Shown here: positions 23,901 through 34,098 of the stretch, piece by piece
Layout: every line of letters starts with the position of its first letter
Numbering within the stretch: position 1 is the stretch's first letter
Assembly: GCA_028023455.1 (NCBI GenBank)
Contig: JAQFVV010006231.1
Coordinates: forward strand, 7,580,036 to 7,644,035
Origin: Epiperipatus broadwayi
Lineage: Eukaryota; Onychophora; Udeonychophora; Euonychophora; Peripatidae
Direction: 5' to 3'
DNA: 64,000 nt
Notes under the pieces: generated by a model
The model's input: the letters and a program-made list of their open reading frames with translations, nothing else
Databases searched by the model: none
What the model was told of the DNA's origin: nothing
Program-made: the position numbers and the translations under genes

Positions 23901-25114
23901 CATTTTTTTCAGGTATTGTTTCGCTGGAGACAGAAGTCTAAGTTGTACAATAGCAGTGTACACTTTTTCTCACCTCTGTTTCTAAATTTGGCTTGTTTTA
24001 TCTAGGCGTACCAGCACATATCCTGCCTATTGTTTCAATTTCTCTAATTTTACATTTACTAATTACCCCTATTTAAAATAATTTTAGATCGCTTGGAATT
24101 TCAGAACATATTGCAAATTAATTTATTCATTTTCCCCTTTGTTCAAAATGATTCAAATGATTTAATAAAAGTTAAACTTGCTTTCAATCATTCCTCTCTC
24201 TTTACTTAATTAAAAATGCAAAAAAAACTACAACTAATGATTATAGATTTATTCTTAACAAACAAACACAAAATAATAAAAAAAACTCTTTTACTTTTTT
24301 ATTTCAATAAATATGACAGGTACTCTTATATAGCTGCGATCTGCTTTAGAAACGGCTGTTTCTCGTTTATTATTAAAGCAAGACCGCTTTTTAAAAGTTT
24401 TGTTCCTGTCATTTATTTCGTCAATTGATTATAGTTTAATATAACCTCATATGCCTGGGTTCAAATCCCATGTAACGCTATTCCATTACAATACTTTGTG
24501 CATAATATATGGCATAGGACAACACAACTCAAAAAATGACAGAATAAGTTTGGTCACATTTCAGGCTTTTGATGGACACCCTCCAGATAATTCATTAGAA
24601 ACTACATTGTATCTGGATTAATGAACACAAATCCAGGAATTCAGCAATACACTATAACTAAAACTTTATGACAGCAGACTTTACTCAGTGCACATAGTCT
24701 GCTGAATCAGTAACTTAAAGTTCCATGGACAGCAATCCTATATTTATTCTACACAGACTATAAGCCTGAGTGAAAGGAAATGATGATGCCAGAGAGATTA
24801 ATAATAAAAAATTTTAATGACAATTTATACATAAACTGACCATTGACTAAGGTGAGTTTTCCCATGTTTTGCCTTATTTTGATTTTAACTGTTGTTACTT
24901 TTAATTAATTAAAGTGCATAAAGAAACTTAATCTGATTTATATCATATCTGTGAATGACTTAATCAGATTTAGTTAGATAACAATTTTGTACAATTTTTT
25001 TATAGTAACAACATTCCCTAAACTAACAAATCAAGGCTTTTTTTTCTTTTCCTTTTAAAATCTTATTTAAAATTATAACTTTGAAAAAATATTAACAACT
25101 ATCATTTTAATTAC
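23901..25114. other. AT-rich DNA with a tRNA box-B-like site
   Basis: 24451-24466 reads CCTGGGTTCAAATCCC, a good match to a tRNA T-arm/box B, but no full cloverleaf can be drawn. It is probably a tRNA-derived SINE remnant. Otherwise nothing is recognised. Confidence 0.4.
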
Positions 25115-25330
25115 TTAATGAAATATATTTTCGGTTCTTGTTAAATAACCACTGTACATTGCTTGGTGGGGCAGTTTCTGTGCAAAAACACAGAATACTG
25201 ATTTTGCTGCCGAACCTACGGCTAATATACCATTATGATCATAGTAGCCATTTAGTGGCCACATTATGCATTTAGATGCAGCCAAAACTATGACCCTACC
25301 AATCAGTAAGCATCCATTTAATTCTGCCAT
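25115..25330 (-). other. 71-codon open frame next to a duplicated segment
   Basis: The frame overlaps one copy of an imperfect direct repeat: CGAACCTACGGCTAATA at 25211 recurs as CGAACCTATGGCTAATA at 25335, each followed by a similar CATAGTAGC stretch. The protein is not recognised and the frame may be a by-product of the repeat. Confidence 0.25.
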
Positions 25331-25359
25331 ATACCGAACCTATGGCTAATACACTATAA

Positions 25360-25893
25360 TCATAGTAGCTGTTTTATAGTTGCTGCATAATAGGCATCAC
25401 TTTCTATGCATATGCACAGAAATGTTCTGCCCAGCTTTGTGTGGCTTTCTATGCATATGATCAATAATGGCAGTTCACTACCATTTAATCTGAGGCTGTA
25501 TGTACTGCAATGTTTTAGAACTATTGTTCCAAATGATTTCCGTACACCCCAACTGACATAGTATTGATTACTATTAATTGTCAGCATATCAGGAAGCTTC
25601 CCTATGCAGTGTGTAAGTGTTTTAAATTTGGAAATGGCTCTGCCACCACATGATTGCAGGTGTTTGTGAACAAGTCCCAGTTTGGCCGTGAGTTGTATGA
25701 GAAAAACGAAATGGCTTAAGGCAATAGTATCATATTCAACTGTAAGATTTTCCAAACATACAAGATGACGCAGGTGCCTTTCTGCAGGCTCAAAATTAAT
25801 TTCTTTTGGGAATGAATCTGTTTTGTCATTGGGATTAATTTCTAAGTCAATTAAATCCAAAGTTTTTTGGGGTTTTGTTTTGGTGTTGTTCAT
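25360..25893 (-). CDS. 177-codon open frame, unrecognised (weak leucine-rich-repeat flavour)
   Basis: The second-longest open frame in the window. The start context is favourable (CCAAATG, A at -3). Residues 1-30 are charged (Lys/Asp/Asn). Residues 35-105 have regularly spaced Leu and Ile (HLRHLVCLENLTVEYD, then SHFVFLIQLTAKLGLVHKHL, then LTHCIGKLPDMLTI), as in F-box/LRR-type proteins. The last 60 residues overlap the repeated CATAGTAGC-type DNA, so the C-terminus may be a chance extension into repeat. A 534-bp run without stops is unlikely by chance at this A+T content. It may be the last exon of a gene or a retro-copy. The family is not established. Confidence 0.35.
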   Translation of the reverse strand: MNNTKTKPQKTLDLIDLEINPNDKTDSFPKEINFEPAERHLRHLVCLENLTVEYDTIALSHFVFLIQLTAKLGLVHKHLQSCGGRAISKFKTLTHCIGKLPDMLTINSNQYYVSWGVRKSFGTIVLKHCSTYSLRLNGSELPLLIICIESHTKLGRTFLCICIESDAYYAATIKQLL

Positions 25894-25984
25894 TTGGTTT
25901 TTCCTTTAAAGCTTTCATTTAATATTACAACCACACTGTCAGTGTTGAAGGGTAGGGGTGGAGGAAAGTAGGCCAAATAAAAAG

Positions 25985-26530
25985 TCTTTGATTCTTTATT
26001 GTAAATGAAAAGAAAGCAGAGTTTTTTTTGGGGGGGATAAACCAAAAACAAAAGGTGAAATCAGGAAAATAAAAAAAGCCAAGTCTGATTAATTACTTGA
26101 AAAAAAGTCCACTTTTTAGATTACACTTATTGTATTATTCTGAAAATAGAAAAAAAGAAACAAAACCGACTCTGCCTAATTACTATAAATTAAATCACGC
26201 TTTTTTGAACACATTATTATTAAAAGAAAACACACACATCTTTTTATTAAAAGTAAAAAAAAAAAAAGCTTCTTTTAAAATATGTAATATAATTCCAAAA
26301 AAAAAAAAAAGCTGCCATGTAAGATAATTAAAAAAAGAATTACCTAAAAAAACACTGCTTTTTTAAAAAAAAAAAAAAAAAACAACTAAGAATAAGGTAG
26401 TTTTTTCAATAAAAATAAAGCCGTATTATTTCAAAAAACACTATATTTTTGACCAAAAAAAAAAGCCGCTTTTTTTCAAAATTAAAAAAAAAAATGTACA
26501 TTTTTAAAAAAAAAAAAAGATCTGGCATTT
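25985..26530. repeat. A-rich low-complexity block with recurring AAAAAGC-GC-TTTTTT motif
   Basis: Poly-A runs of 8-18 alternate with short spacers that repeatedly resemble AAAAAGCCGCTTTTTTT (near 26263, 26308, 26356, 26421 and 26462). Spacing is irregular, roughly 40-60 bp. The block lies directly upstream (minus sense) of the 177-codon frame. Confidence 0.6.
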
Positions 26531-28650
26531 ATTTAGCTTCAAGCAAAGCTAAAGGTAACAATATGCACCATTGAAAGTACTTCACTCTTGCAATTCAATA
26601 AACAATATGTATTTTGTTCTAATCAATGTTTATCAGCAAAACATGGACCATTATGTGCTAAGTAAGTTGTGAGGCTGATTTGGAACAAAATATAGTGGAG
26701 TTTGCAGCTCCACTGTATTTCCAATTTTGCCTAATAAGAATGAATATGTAAATGGATACATAAAATAATTGTCTTACAGCTGCAAATTTAGATTTATGTG
26801 GATGTATTGTAATTAGGAAACTATAAAAAGAATATTTATTATTTATAATAATATTAAATCGTGCTTTCACACTTCCAACGTAAAGCTATAACAACAAATT
26901 GAATACTAAATTAAATGGCTGAGCACTTTCAAAAAGATGTACTTCTCATATTCATAGCCAGTTATGATCCTTTCTTTGGAATCATTATATAAATAAATCT
27001 GATATGCAAATTATATGCAAATGAGTCACTAAGACCATCTTTTAGATATCGCAAAACATGCATCTTACGATTAATGGTGAAAGAGTCCTCTGCTATAAAG
27101 TATGCTTCTTTTACTTTTTGCCTAACATCATGCCTCTCAGTACAAACTAATTTTGCAGATGTGAGTAAATATATATTGAAAGTAATTTTTAAAATTTCAA
27201 ATACTATATAAAATTACAATTTGAATTTGCAGATTTTAATGATGTGGATGAGCAATAACTCTTAAATAGCCAGATGAATTGTTTTTTATTTGAATTGGTA
27301 CTAAAAATGATTTTTCTGTCCTGTTATTTCCACGAGTTCGTAGATAATCAGGAAAATATAAGTTTGCGATGAAGAAAATAAGTTGAAGAATCAATACACC
27401 ATTAAACTGAATTTAGTGAAAAATTATTTAGCTATAGAATGATTTGGAAATTATAAATAAAAGGAATTCACTTTAGTTTTATATACTGTGACCTCCTGAT
27501 AGGCACAAGAAGCCAATTGTAATTCAATAGCACTGTATCAGTAACCACTTGTTGCATCTAACTAAAAAAAAAAAAATTACCTGAAATTTAAAAATTTTTT
27601 TTTTTCATTAATAATCTAAAGTTCTGTTTAAAAAGCACTTGCAAGTATTATTTGAAAGTTTTGAGATATTTAATATTTTTCTTTTGGTGAGTATTTAATG
27701 ATAGAAAGGGGGGTGGCTTGTCACAGATATTGCTAGTGAATAGTTTAAGTTTATCCAAGTTTGTCTTATTTGTCTGTAAGACATTATTGATATTTGTTTT
27801 TGTGATTTTCTGGTTTATTTGCTTTTTAATACTTCAATCCATAGTGTAATTAGTACAGTATATTTGGTTCATAGCCATAGAAACTTTTATTTGGGTCAGA
27901 ATGGTTTAGTACTGGTACAGAATTTATGTATGTGCATGTATGTTCCTGCCATCTTTCAACTTCATTTTTCATTCATGTACTTCATTAAACTACCAAATAT
28001 CATGTTTTACAGTAAAATATTTAATTTCATAATCAATAGCTTGGATAACCAGTTTAAACACATTTTAAATGAATTAATAGATCAATGGACCAGTGAATTG
28101 TCAAATAGACAAATACACTATCAATTATTTTATTTGCTAAAAATTTTTTTTTTGTTACTTTAGAAATGCAGAATATTTTATTATTGGTTCAATTTAATTA
28201 ATTTTTTTAAAGACAAAATGATTTTTTTCTTTCTTTTTCTCTTTCAAGAAAAGCTTATTCCATATTTGCAACTAATTATCTCAATGCAATAGGAGGAGTA
28301 ACCTTTGTTTTAGAATTGAACTTTTGAGTGACCTTGGATTGGTGGAAGAAATAGATGGTTAAGGAATAATCTGATATAAAATGGAGATACTTTTATAAAA
28401 AGGTTGGTTTTCTTTTATTACAACAATTCTCTCTCCACAAAGGTTTTATTACTACAACTTTCTATAAATTGGTTCTTCCATAATTCAAACTCAAAAGTAC
28501 AAACTTCTATTAATTTTCTGGATGAAAATAGTTAAGAAATTCTTCTTAGAAAGTGAAGACTAAGATGCAGACATAAACAACTTTAAAAACAAGGTACATC
28601 TTCACTATACTCCCAATTGACCTATTCAGATTTAAAACCATCATTTGGAA
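26531..28650. other. AT-rich non-coding DNA
   Basis: The frame at 27819-28163 (114 codons) is rich in Phe, Ile, Leu and Asn and lacks motifs; it is not supported as a gene. No repeat boundary was recognised. Confidence 0.45.
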
Positions 28651-28652
28651 TG

Positions 28653-28786
28653 CATGTGTGTCTATATTATAAATTTGCTTTGCCTAAATTTAATCTCTAA
28701 TACTAAAGAAACAATTGAAATGTGTGTCTATATTATAAATTTGTTTTGCCTAAATTTAATCTCTAATATTAAAGAAACAATTGGAA
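28653..28786 (+). repeat. two-copy 66-bp tandem repeat
   Basis: A unit containing TCTATATTATAAATTTG starts at 28661 and again at 28727. The two copies differ at only a few positions. Because 66 is a multiple of three, an open frame passes through both (22-residue repeat), but the peptide is hydrophobic and unlikely to be a gene. Confidence 0.85.
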
Positions 28787-29769
28787 TGTGTGAATTTTGC
28801 TATTATTCTGGAAAATTTATGCTGAACTTTTTTATAAAACATTTCAAAAACTGGATTAATAATTTCTACTAGCTATAAAGGAGTTAAGTTTAAATGAAAA
28901 GTTATATGCAGATAACTTATAACATGCTTTTATTATTATTATTGACAAGAAATATACCTAACCATTTGCATCTCTAGAATTAAGGAATGGAATGAGTGAC
29001 CTGTATAATTAATGAATCATTAACTTATCCATAAATGTGCTTATAACTGAACAAGTGGAAGAGCATGAAACTAGATGTGAATATTTTTTCATTTTATTTG
29101 TTCTTGTTTGCATTTGATTTTTTTAAATTATAATATACTATCAATAAACTTGCATAGACTTAATTGGATATTATGAACTAATAAGCTATTTTCCTGATGA
29201 TGGCCTTTGAGAATTTAGCACAAGTGCCTTGATAAATGTAATGAATTAAACCATAAATTATTACTAAACATGCAGTAATAAATATTTATTTGCCATTATT
29301 AAATGCTTCACATGTGATATTGCCAGCAGTTTCATTAGCTGCTGCTAAGAACTTTTGAAATGCTCTTTAATTGGATCCAATTGCATGTTATTTATCCTGC
29401 AGGAAATTGTTATGTGATCATTAATATCTATTGTTATATAGTATCTTCATTTTCGTACATGACGAAAATGTGTTATTTATGGTCAGTGTAAATGAACTCT
29501 TATGTTCCAGCTTAAAAAAAAGACTTAATGATTATTATTATTATTTTTGTTAGCATTTGATAGATAGATAGACCAATTATTTGTCTTATATTTTTTTATT
29601 ATTATTTGCTTACTATTTCTCTCTTCTAGAATGTCTCAGAAAAGTATATGGAGAAATATTATACTGGGTAATTAGTTATTATTTTCATATAGTTTTTATT
29701 GTGTACACGTATTTCTATATGCGTATGTTGGCAATAGAAATATCTGTTTGCTATTAGGAAACTAACAGC
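28787..29769. other. AT-rich non-coding DNA
   Basis: Nothing recognisable beyond TTA-type microsatellites near 28931-28943 and 29530-29545. Confidence 0.5.
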
Positions 29770-30062
29770 TAATTTTAAATAAGGGTAAATGCATAAAAAT
29801 TATTATTTTATCTTTGCGTTTCCAGAAATTATGAGGTCCATTTCTTAATAATTATTTTGCTTCAAATTTAAAAGATTTATAGTTCTTCACAAATCAAATT
29901 TTTATTTCAATTTATCAGTTAATATTAAATACATAAAAGCATTGTTTTACCTTTGCTTTGCTAGAATGATGAGGTTTATTTAGCAGTAACTATTATATTT
30001 CAAATCTAAATATTATAATTCATCAGAAATGAGAGATTCATTTTTTATAGCTTATTAATCAA
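29770..30062. repeat. diverged tandem duplication, period about 140 bp
   Basis: GCATAAAAATTATTATTTTA at 29791 aligns with ACATAAAAGCATTGTTTTAC at 29931, and the following CTTTGC, GATGAGGT/ATGAGGTC and CAAATTTAAA/CAAATCTAAA segments keep the same order. Two copies. Confidence 0.65.
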
Positions 30063-31140
30063 TGTTGTTACAGTATTTATTTATTGAATGTGATTTGAAA
30101 TTATTCTATGCATTATGCATGAATACCTATCTGTTTTTTAATCCATTTATATAATTGCTGAATTAAAAGTAGAATGACTTACTCTCCAATCGGTTTCAGA
30201 TGGTGTGATGTGCCAAAAGAAGTGGAAGGATTAGTGATTTAGTTAAGAGTGAATTTATTATTTTAATGCTTAGATTGAAATATATTTTGTGGCTATAAAG
30301 GAAATAAAGCATTTATGATATATTGTATTATAGGGATTGAGAACTCTCCCTCAATTTATTGAAATATTCATCATGAGTGGATTATATATTTCAGATTAAG
30401 TAATTGTGTGTGTTATGATGATTATATTATATGAAGTAAAGTAGTGTATTTTCCTTGTATTTTGGTGATGAGACAAAGTCCACACCAGCATTTAAGCCTC
30501 TGGATTAGTCTAGGGAGTCACTGTGTTTTGTTATTTAAATGATTAGAGTTAAGGAAGTCTTCTTGTCCCTCATGTATCCTTGTAGAATGGTTTCCATTAT
30601 TTATTCATAGCCAAGTATAATGTAGTTAGATAATAAAAAAGAAAATAAAGGTAAAGTTGATTTTTTTCACAGAACATAATAAAGTAGAATTAGTGTTAAA
30701 GCTTGGTTGACCATGGCATCATTCGTATTATGGTATTGTCCCAATTTCATAAGTAAACTGATCGGATATAGCTATGTTAATTATTTTATAACAGGTAGCA
30801 CAATTCAGATGCATGCATAAAATACTATTAATTCGGAAGGTATGGAGAAAATCTATCACTGATTTGTAATTCTTAAATCAATATTTTAAATCATATCATA
30901 CTAATTATTTTAAGTTTTATACCATCAATTCTCAGAATGTTTCATCCTCATTTTGAATGAGCAAGCAAAAGGAAAAAAAGTGTAGCTAATTAATAGAATT
31001 ATTTAATTGATTTATGAAGGATAGCTTGACCTCTTACTCATATATTTAAACCCCTATTGTATTATTTTGATGTTTGACTACCCCAGTGTTGATTTAGTTA
31101 GCAGAATGTTGGAGTTAGCTAATAGCATATGTGTATTTTA

Positions 31141-31395
31141 AGTAAAAATACCAAGAAGTTTAGTTTCATATTTTACTATTTTAGTGCTAGGGTTTATAAA
31201 TATGTTTCTTTTTCATAAGCATATCAAAATTGACTGATATCTTGCGTATATTTGAAATAAAATACAAAAAAAGTTTAATTTCATATTTAATTATCCTAGT
31301 ATAGTGTTTATAATGTTACTTTTCATAAGCTTATCAGAATTGACTGACAGCTGGTATATGTTGGAATAAAATACCAGAAAGTTTATTTTAATGTT
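31141..31395. repeat. tandem repeat of about 110 bp, 2.3 copies
   Basis: Units begin AAAATACCAAGAAGTTTA (31145), AAAATACAAAAAAAGTTTA (31259) and AAAATACCAGAAAGTTTA (31368). Each full unit carries TTTTCATAAGC and ATTGACTGA. Confidence 0.8.
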
Positions 31396-31955
31396 ATTTA
31401 TTCTCATGTAGACTATTCAATCATTGATATTGGAACTATCAAAACCATGTACATGTGTAAATTAGAATTGCAAAATGTTTATTTAGTTATATCTTGTAAT
31501 AAATGTTTTATTTATTTAAAAACTTTGCTCAGAGTTATTCTTTGGCATACATTCATGTTCTATGTTTTCACACATGCGCACACACTTACATATCCAATAT
31601 GATATGATTGCACTATTCCATAATTTAATGATGAACATGTTCAGATCTGATGATGTTGTTTTCTTGAATCCAAACACTATACGAAATGCTTGACTAATTG
31701 ATGATTCTCTGGAAATTTTATTACTCAGTTATTATTTAGATGATGAATTGAAATCAAAATGCACCCTATTTCTTTCATTGTCTAGCTACTACTATTTTAT
31801 TAGAATAATGCTTAATTTATGTCATTACTTTTATGATGGTAATTAGTAGTTGTTGTAAAGTATAGATTTAAAATTAAGCCAATCAATAAATTAATTTCCC
31901 GAGATATTCCTTTATTATTTTAGATTAGACATTAATTGAGTTACTTATTTCAAAT

Positions 31956-32090
31956 TACTGTACAATAAAGGTTAAGTAGTGCTATATTTTGTATTTAATT
32001 TTAAGTTACCATACAGTAGAGTTAATTAGTACTGCATCTTTATTTTATTAATTTAATTCTATCACACAGTAAAGATTGTTTGGTGCATTT
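31956..32090. repeat. tandem repeat of about 51 bp, nearly three copies
   Basis: TTACTGTACAATAAAGGTTA (31956), TTACCATACAGTAGAGTTAA (32006) and a third CACACAGTAAAGATTG (from about 32063) are successive diverged units. The array ends about 25 bp before a hammerhead motif. Confidence 0.7.
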
Positions 32091-32112
32091 AGATGATGGG
32101 AGGAGATGAAGT

Positions 32113-32170
32113 TACCTGGGCCAACTGATGAGTGTTTCAGCTCGAAATGCATCTTGGGGGTCATTTGTCT
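32113..32170 (+). ncRNA. hammerhead ribozyme motif with intact core but weak stem II (copy 7)
   Basis: CCAA then CTGATGA (32125-32131), stem-loop II region GTGTTTCAGCTC, GAAA (32144-32147), ATGCAT-type palindromic stem III, residue C, then TTGGGGGTCA pairing back to CCAA. It belongs to the same subfamily as the motifs at 53065 and 60398 (ATGCATC before the predicted cut). Stem II pairs poorly as written, so activity is doubtful. Confidence 0.6.
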
Positions 32171-32787
32171 TTTATTATATTTTTATTTATATGTATTTAA
32201 AAAGAATGGGGAAGTATGGAGATGTTTATTATATCTATAAAGATATTACATACGGGACAGAGAAAGGTGAATAGTAACCCATGTGTGTAAAATTAAAAAA
32301 AAACAGATATATTAATCTTTAACTGAGGTTTAAAGTTTATATCTGTGCTAGAGATAAACTCTAGTTTCGAAAATGATTAGTAATAATCATTACTGTATTT
32401 ATCTAAAATGGGTGGCGTCAGAGTTGTGAGTGGAGGAAGTTTGACAATGGGAAATGAAAATATAACAATTTAAACCAGTGTTTCCCAACCTGTGGTATGC
32501 ATACCACTGGTGGTACGCGAGTTGCTGGTTGGTGGTACACGAAAAATAATCAATAATGGCGGACATAAAAAAAATAATTAAATCATAAAAATATAGAAAC
32601 GTTTTTTTCCTATAATTCATAAAAATTATTTTAATTAATAATATTATACAGTAAAGTTGTTTATATGTACAGTCGATAACGATCTTTAATGTTAATGATA
32701 AAATTGAAAGTATGATTAAGAAATTAGATTTTTGGAAACAGTAATATATATAAGTATCGAAAACAATCAACAGGAAGTATTTGAAAC

Positions 32788-33290
32788 TCTACATATTTTT
32801 TCTGTTTGAAAATAAGGTTAGTCTGTCTCAAGATATACGAGAAAATATAATAGTACATTTAACAGGATTAAAAACGTCTTTCATGAAATATTTTCCAAAA
32901 CCGGAAACACAAATGATAATTGGATTTCAAACCCCTTCTATGCAGAAAATTTAGAAAAAGCTACATCATTATCAATAAAGGATAAAAAAAAAATTAATAG
33001 AATTATCATGTGACCGAACTTTACAAGTAGAATTGAAATGACACAATCTAATTAATTTTTGGTTACACATTAAAGAATAAGAACAACTTTCTGAGAAAGC
33101 TCTGAAATTATTATTATCGTTTACTAGTATGGAATTAATAGGAAGAGCTTTTTCTTCATATATTTTTTTTAAAAAAAAGTATCGAAACAGATTGAATGCA
33201 GCTGTAGACTTAAGGGTATACCTCGTATCTTTTGAACCAAATTTCAAAAAACTATGTTGTTCGAAACAAGCATAAAGATCTCATTAAATT
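32788..33290 (+). pseudogene. hAT transposase C-terminal remnant (ZBED/SCAND3-like group)
   Basis: Plus-strand frames with several stops read SLSQDIRENIIVHLTGLK, then near 33091-33210 SEKALKLLLSFTSMELIGRAFS and KKKYRNRLNAAVDLR. This matches the hAT C-terminal dimerisation region in order and spacing. The zinc-finger BED and catalytic N-terminal parts are missing. It cannot encode an active enzyme. Confidence 0.85.
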
Positions 33291-34020
33291 TATTTTATAA
33301 ACATATTTGATTATGATAAGAAAATATACTAATTGGTTTTTTATAATTTTGTGTTTTTATTAAAACCATTTATTAGTTAGTAAACGAAATTATGACAAAA
33401 TAGTAGATAAAGAATGAGTGGGATCAAGGCAAATCAATCCAAATTATTTAATTTGAAAGAATGTATCAGAAAAGGATCATACCCAGAAATTAGACTCTCA
33501 TTAATTCTTGATCATCTATTGTGGATTACTAGATGTAAGCTAGTATTTAATCATCAAAATGTTAATCCTATTAACTTCATGCTGAACAATATAAAGAAAA
33601 CAAGAACAAGAGATAGCCTGATAACCCCTGAGGTTATTTTTACCATGACTTGGGACCTGCTGGATTTATCCTCTCCATGGCCCAACCAATAGCAAGATGC
33701 TCTGAAAAAGAGAAAACAGACTCAAATTCGGGAAAACCAAATGAAGGAATGAGAAAACCCTTTGAACAAAATATGCACCAAATAACCTGTAAATTATTTT
33801 GGAAAAAATATGAAACTTTGAATAAACACATACATATAAATATGTTACAGTGCATTTATAATTTCAGTGAGTTTATAATCTGGCATGACGTTTAGGTGTG
33901 TTTCAATGTAATTTGTCTCATTATGAGATGTGAATACATACATGGTAACCCTATAATATTTATGATGCAAATAAAATAACACACTCGCAATAACAAATTT
34001 CACGAAATACAATCATTTTT
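33291..34020. other. unassigned cargo inside the hAT element
   Basis: Lies between the transposase end and the right terminus. A 92-codon plus frame at 33414-33692 includes LLWITRCKLVFNHQN, faintly like the C-terminal end of some retroelement polymerases. An 81-codon plus frame follows from 33650. This may be an older insertion carried by the transposon; no confident identity. Confidence 0.3.
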
Positions 34021-34098
34021 ACGAAGTGGTACAATTTAGCATGATGTACTACCAAGTGGTACGCGAGCCAAAAAAGGTTGGGAAACACTGATTTAAAC

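Larger units (their letters stand above)
32476..34090 (+). mobile_element. hAT-superfamily DNA transposon, 1615 bp
   Basis: Perfect 16-bp terminal inverted repeats: CAGTGTTTCCCAACCT at 32476-32491 and its reverse complement at 34075-34090. An 8-bp target-site duplication ATTTAAAC is at 32468-32475 and 34091-34098. The TIR and 8-bp duplication are diagnostic of hAT. A subterminal GTGGTACGCGAG occurs near both ends in the same orientation (32510-32521 and 34056-34067). The body keeps only the 3' part of a transposase gene. Confidence 0.95.

Noticed and set aside
24445-24475. tRNA gene
   Set aside because: Only the T-arm/box B is present; acceptor, D and anticodon arms cannot be formed.
27819-28163. 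114-codon plus frame
   Set aside because: Phe/Ile/Leu/Asn-rich composition expected from AT-rich DNA; no motif, no start or splice support.
28645-28872. 75-codon frame through the 66-bp repeat
   Set aside because: Openness is explained by duplication of a unit whose length is a multiple of three.
29190-29240. CTGATGATGGCC followed by GAGAAT
   Set aside because: No GAAA box and no stem I complement.
32399-32770. 123-codon minus frame overlapping the left end of the hAT element
   Set aside because: It crosses the transposon boundary and the terminal repeat, so it is a chance frame.
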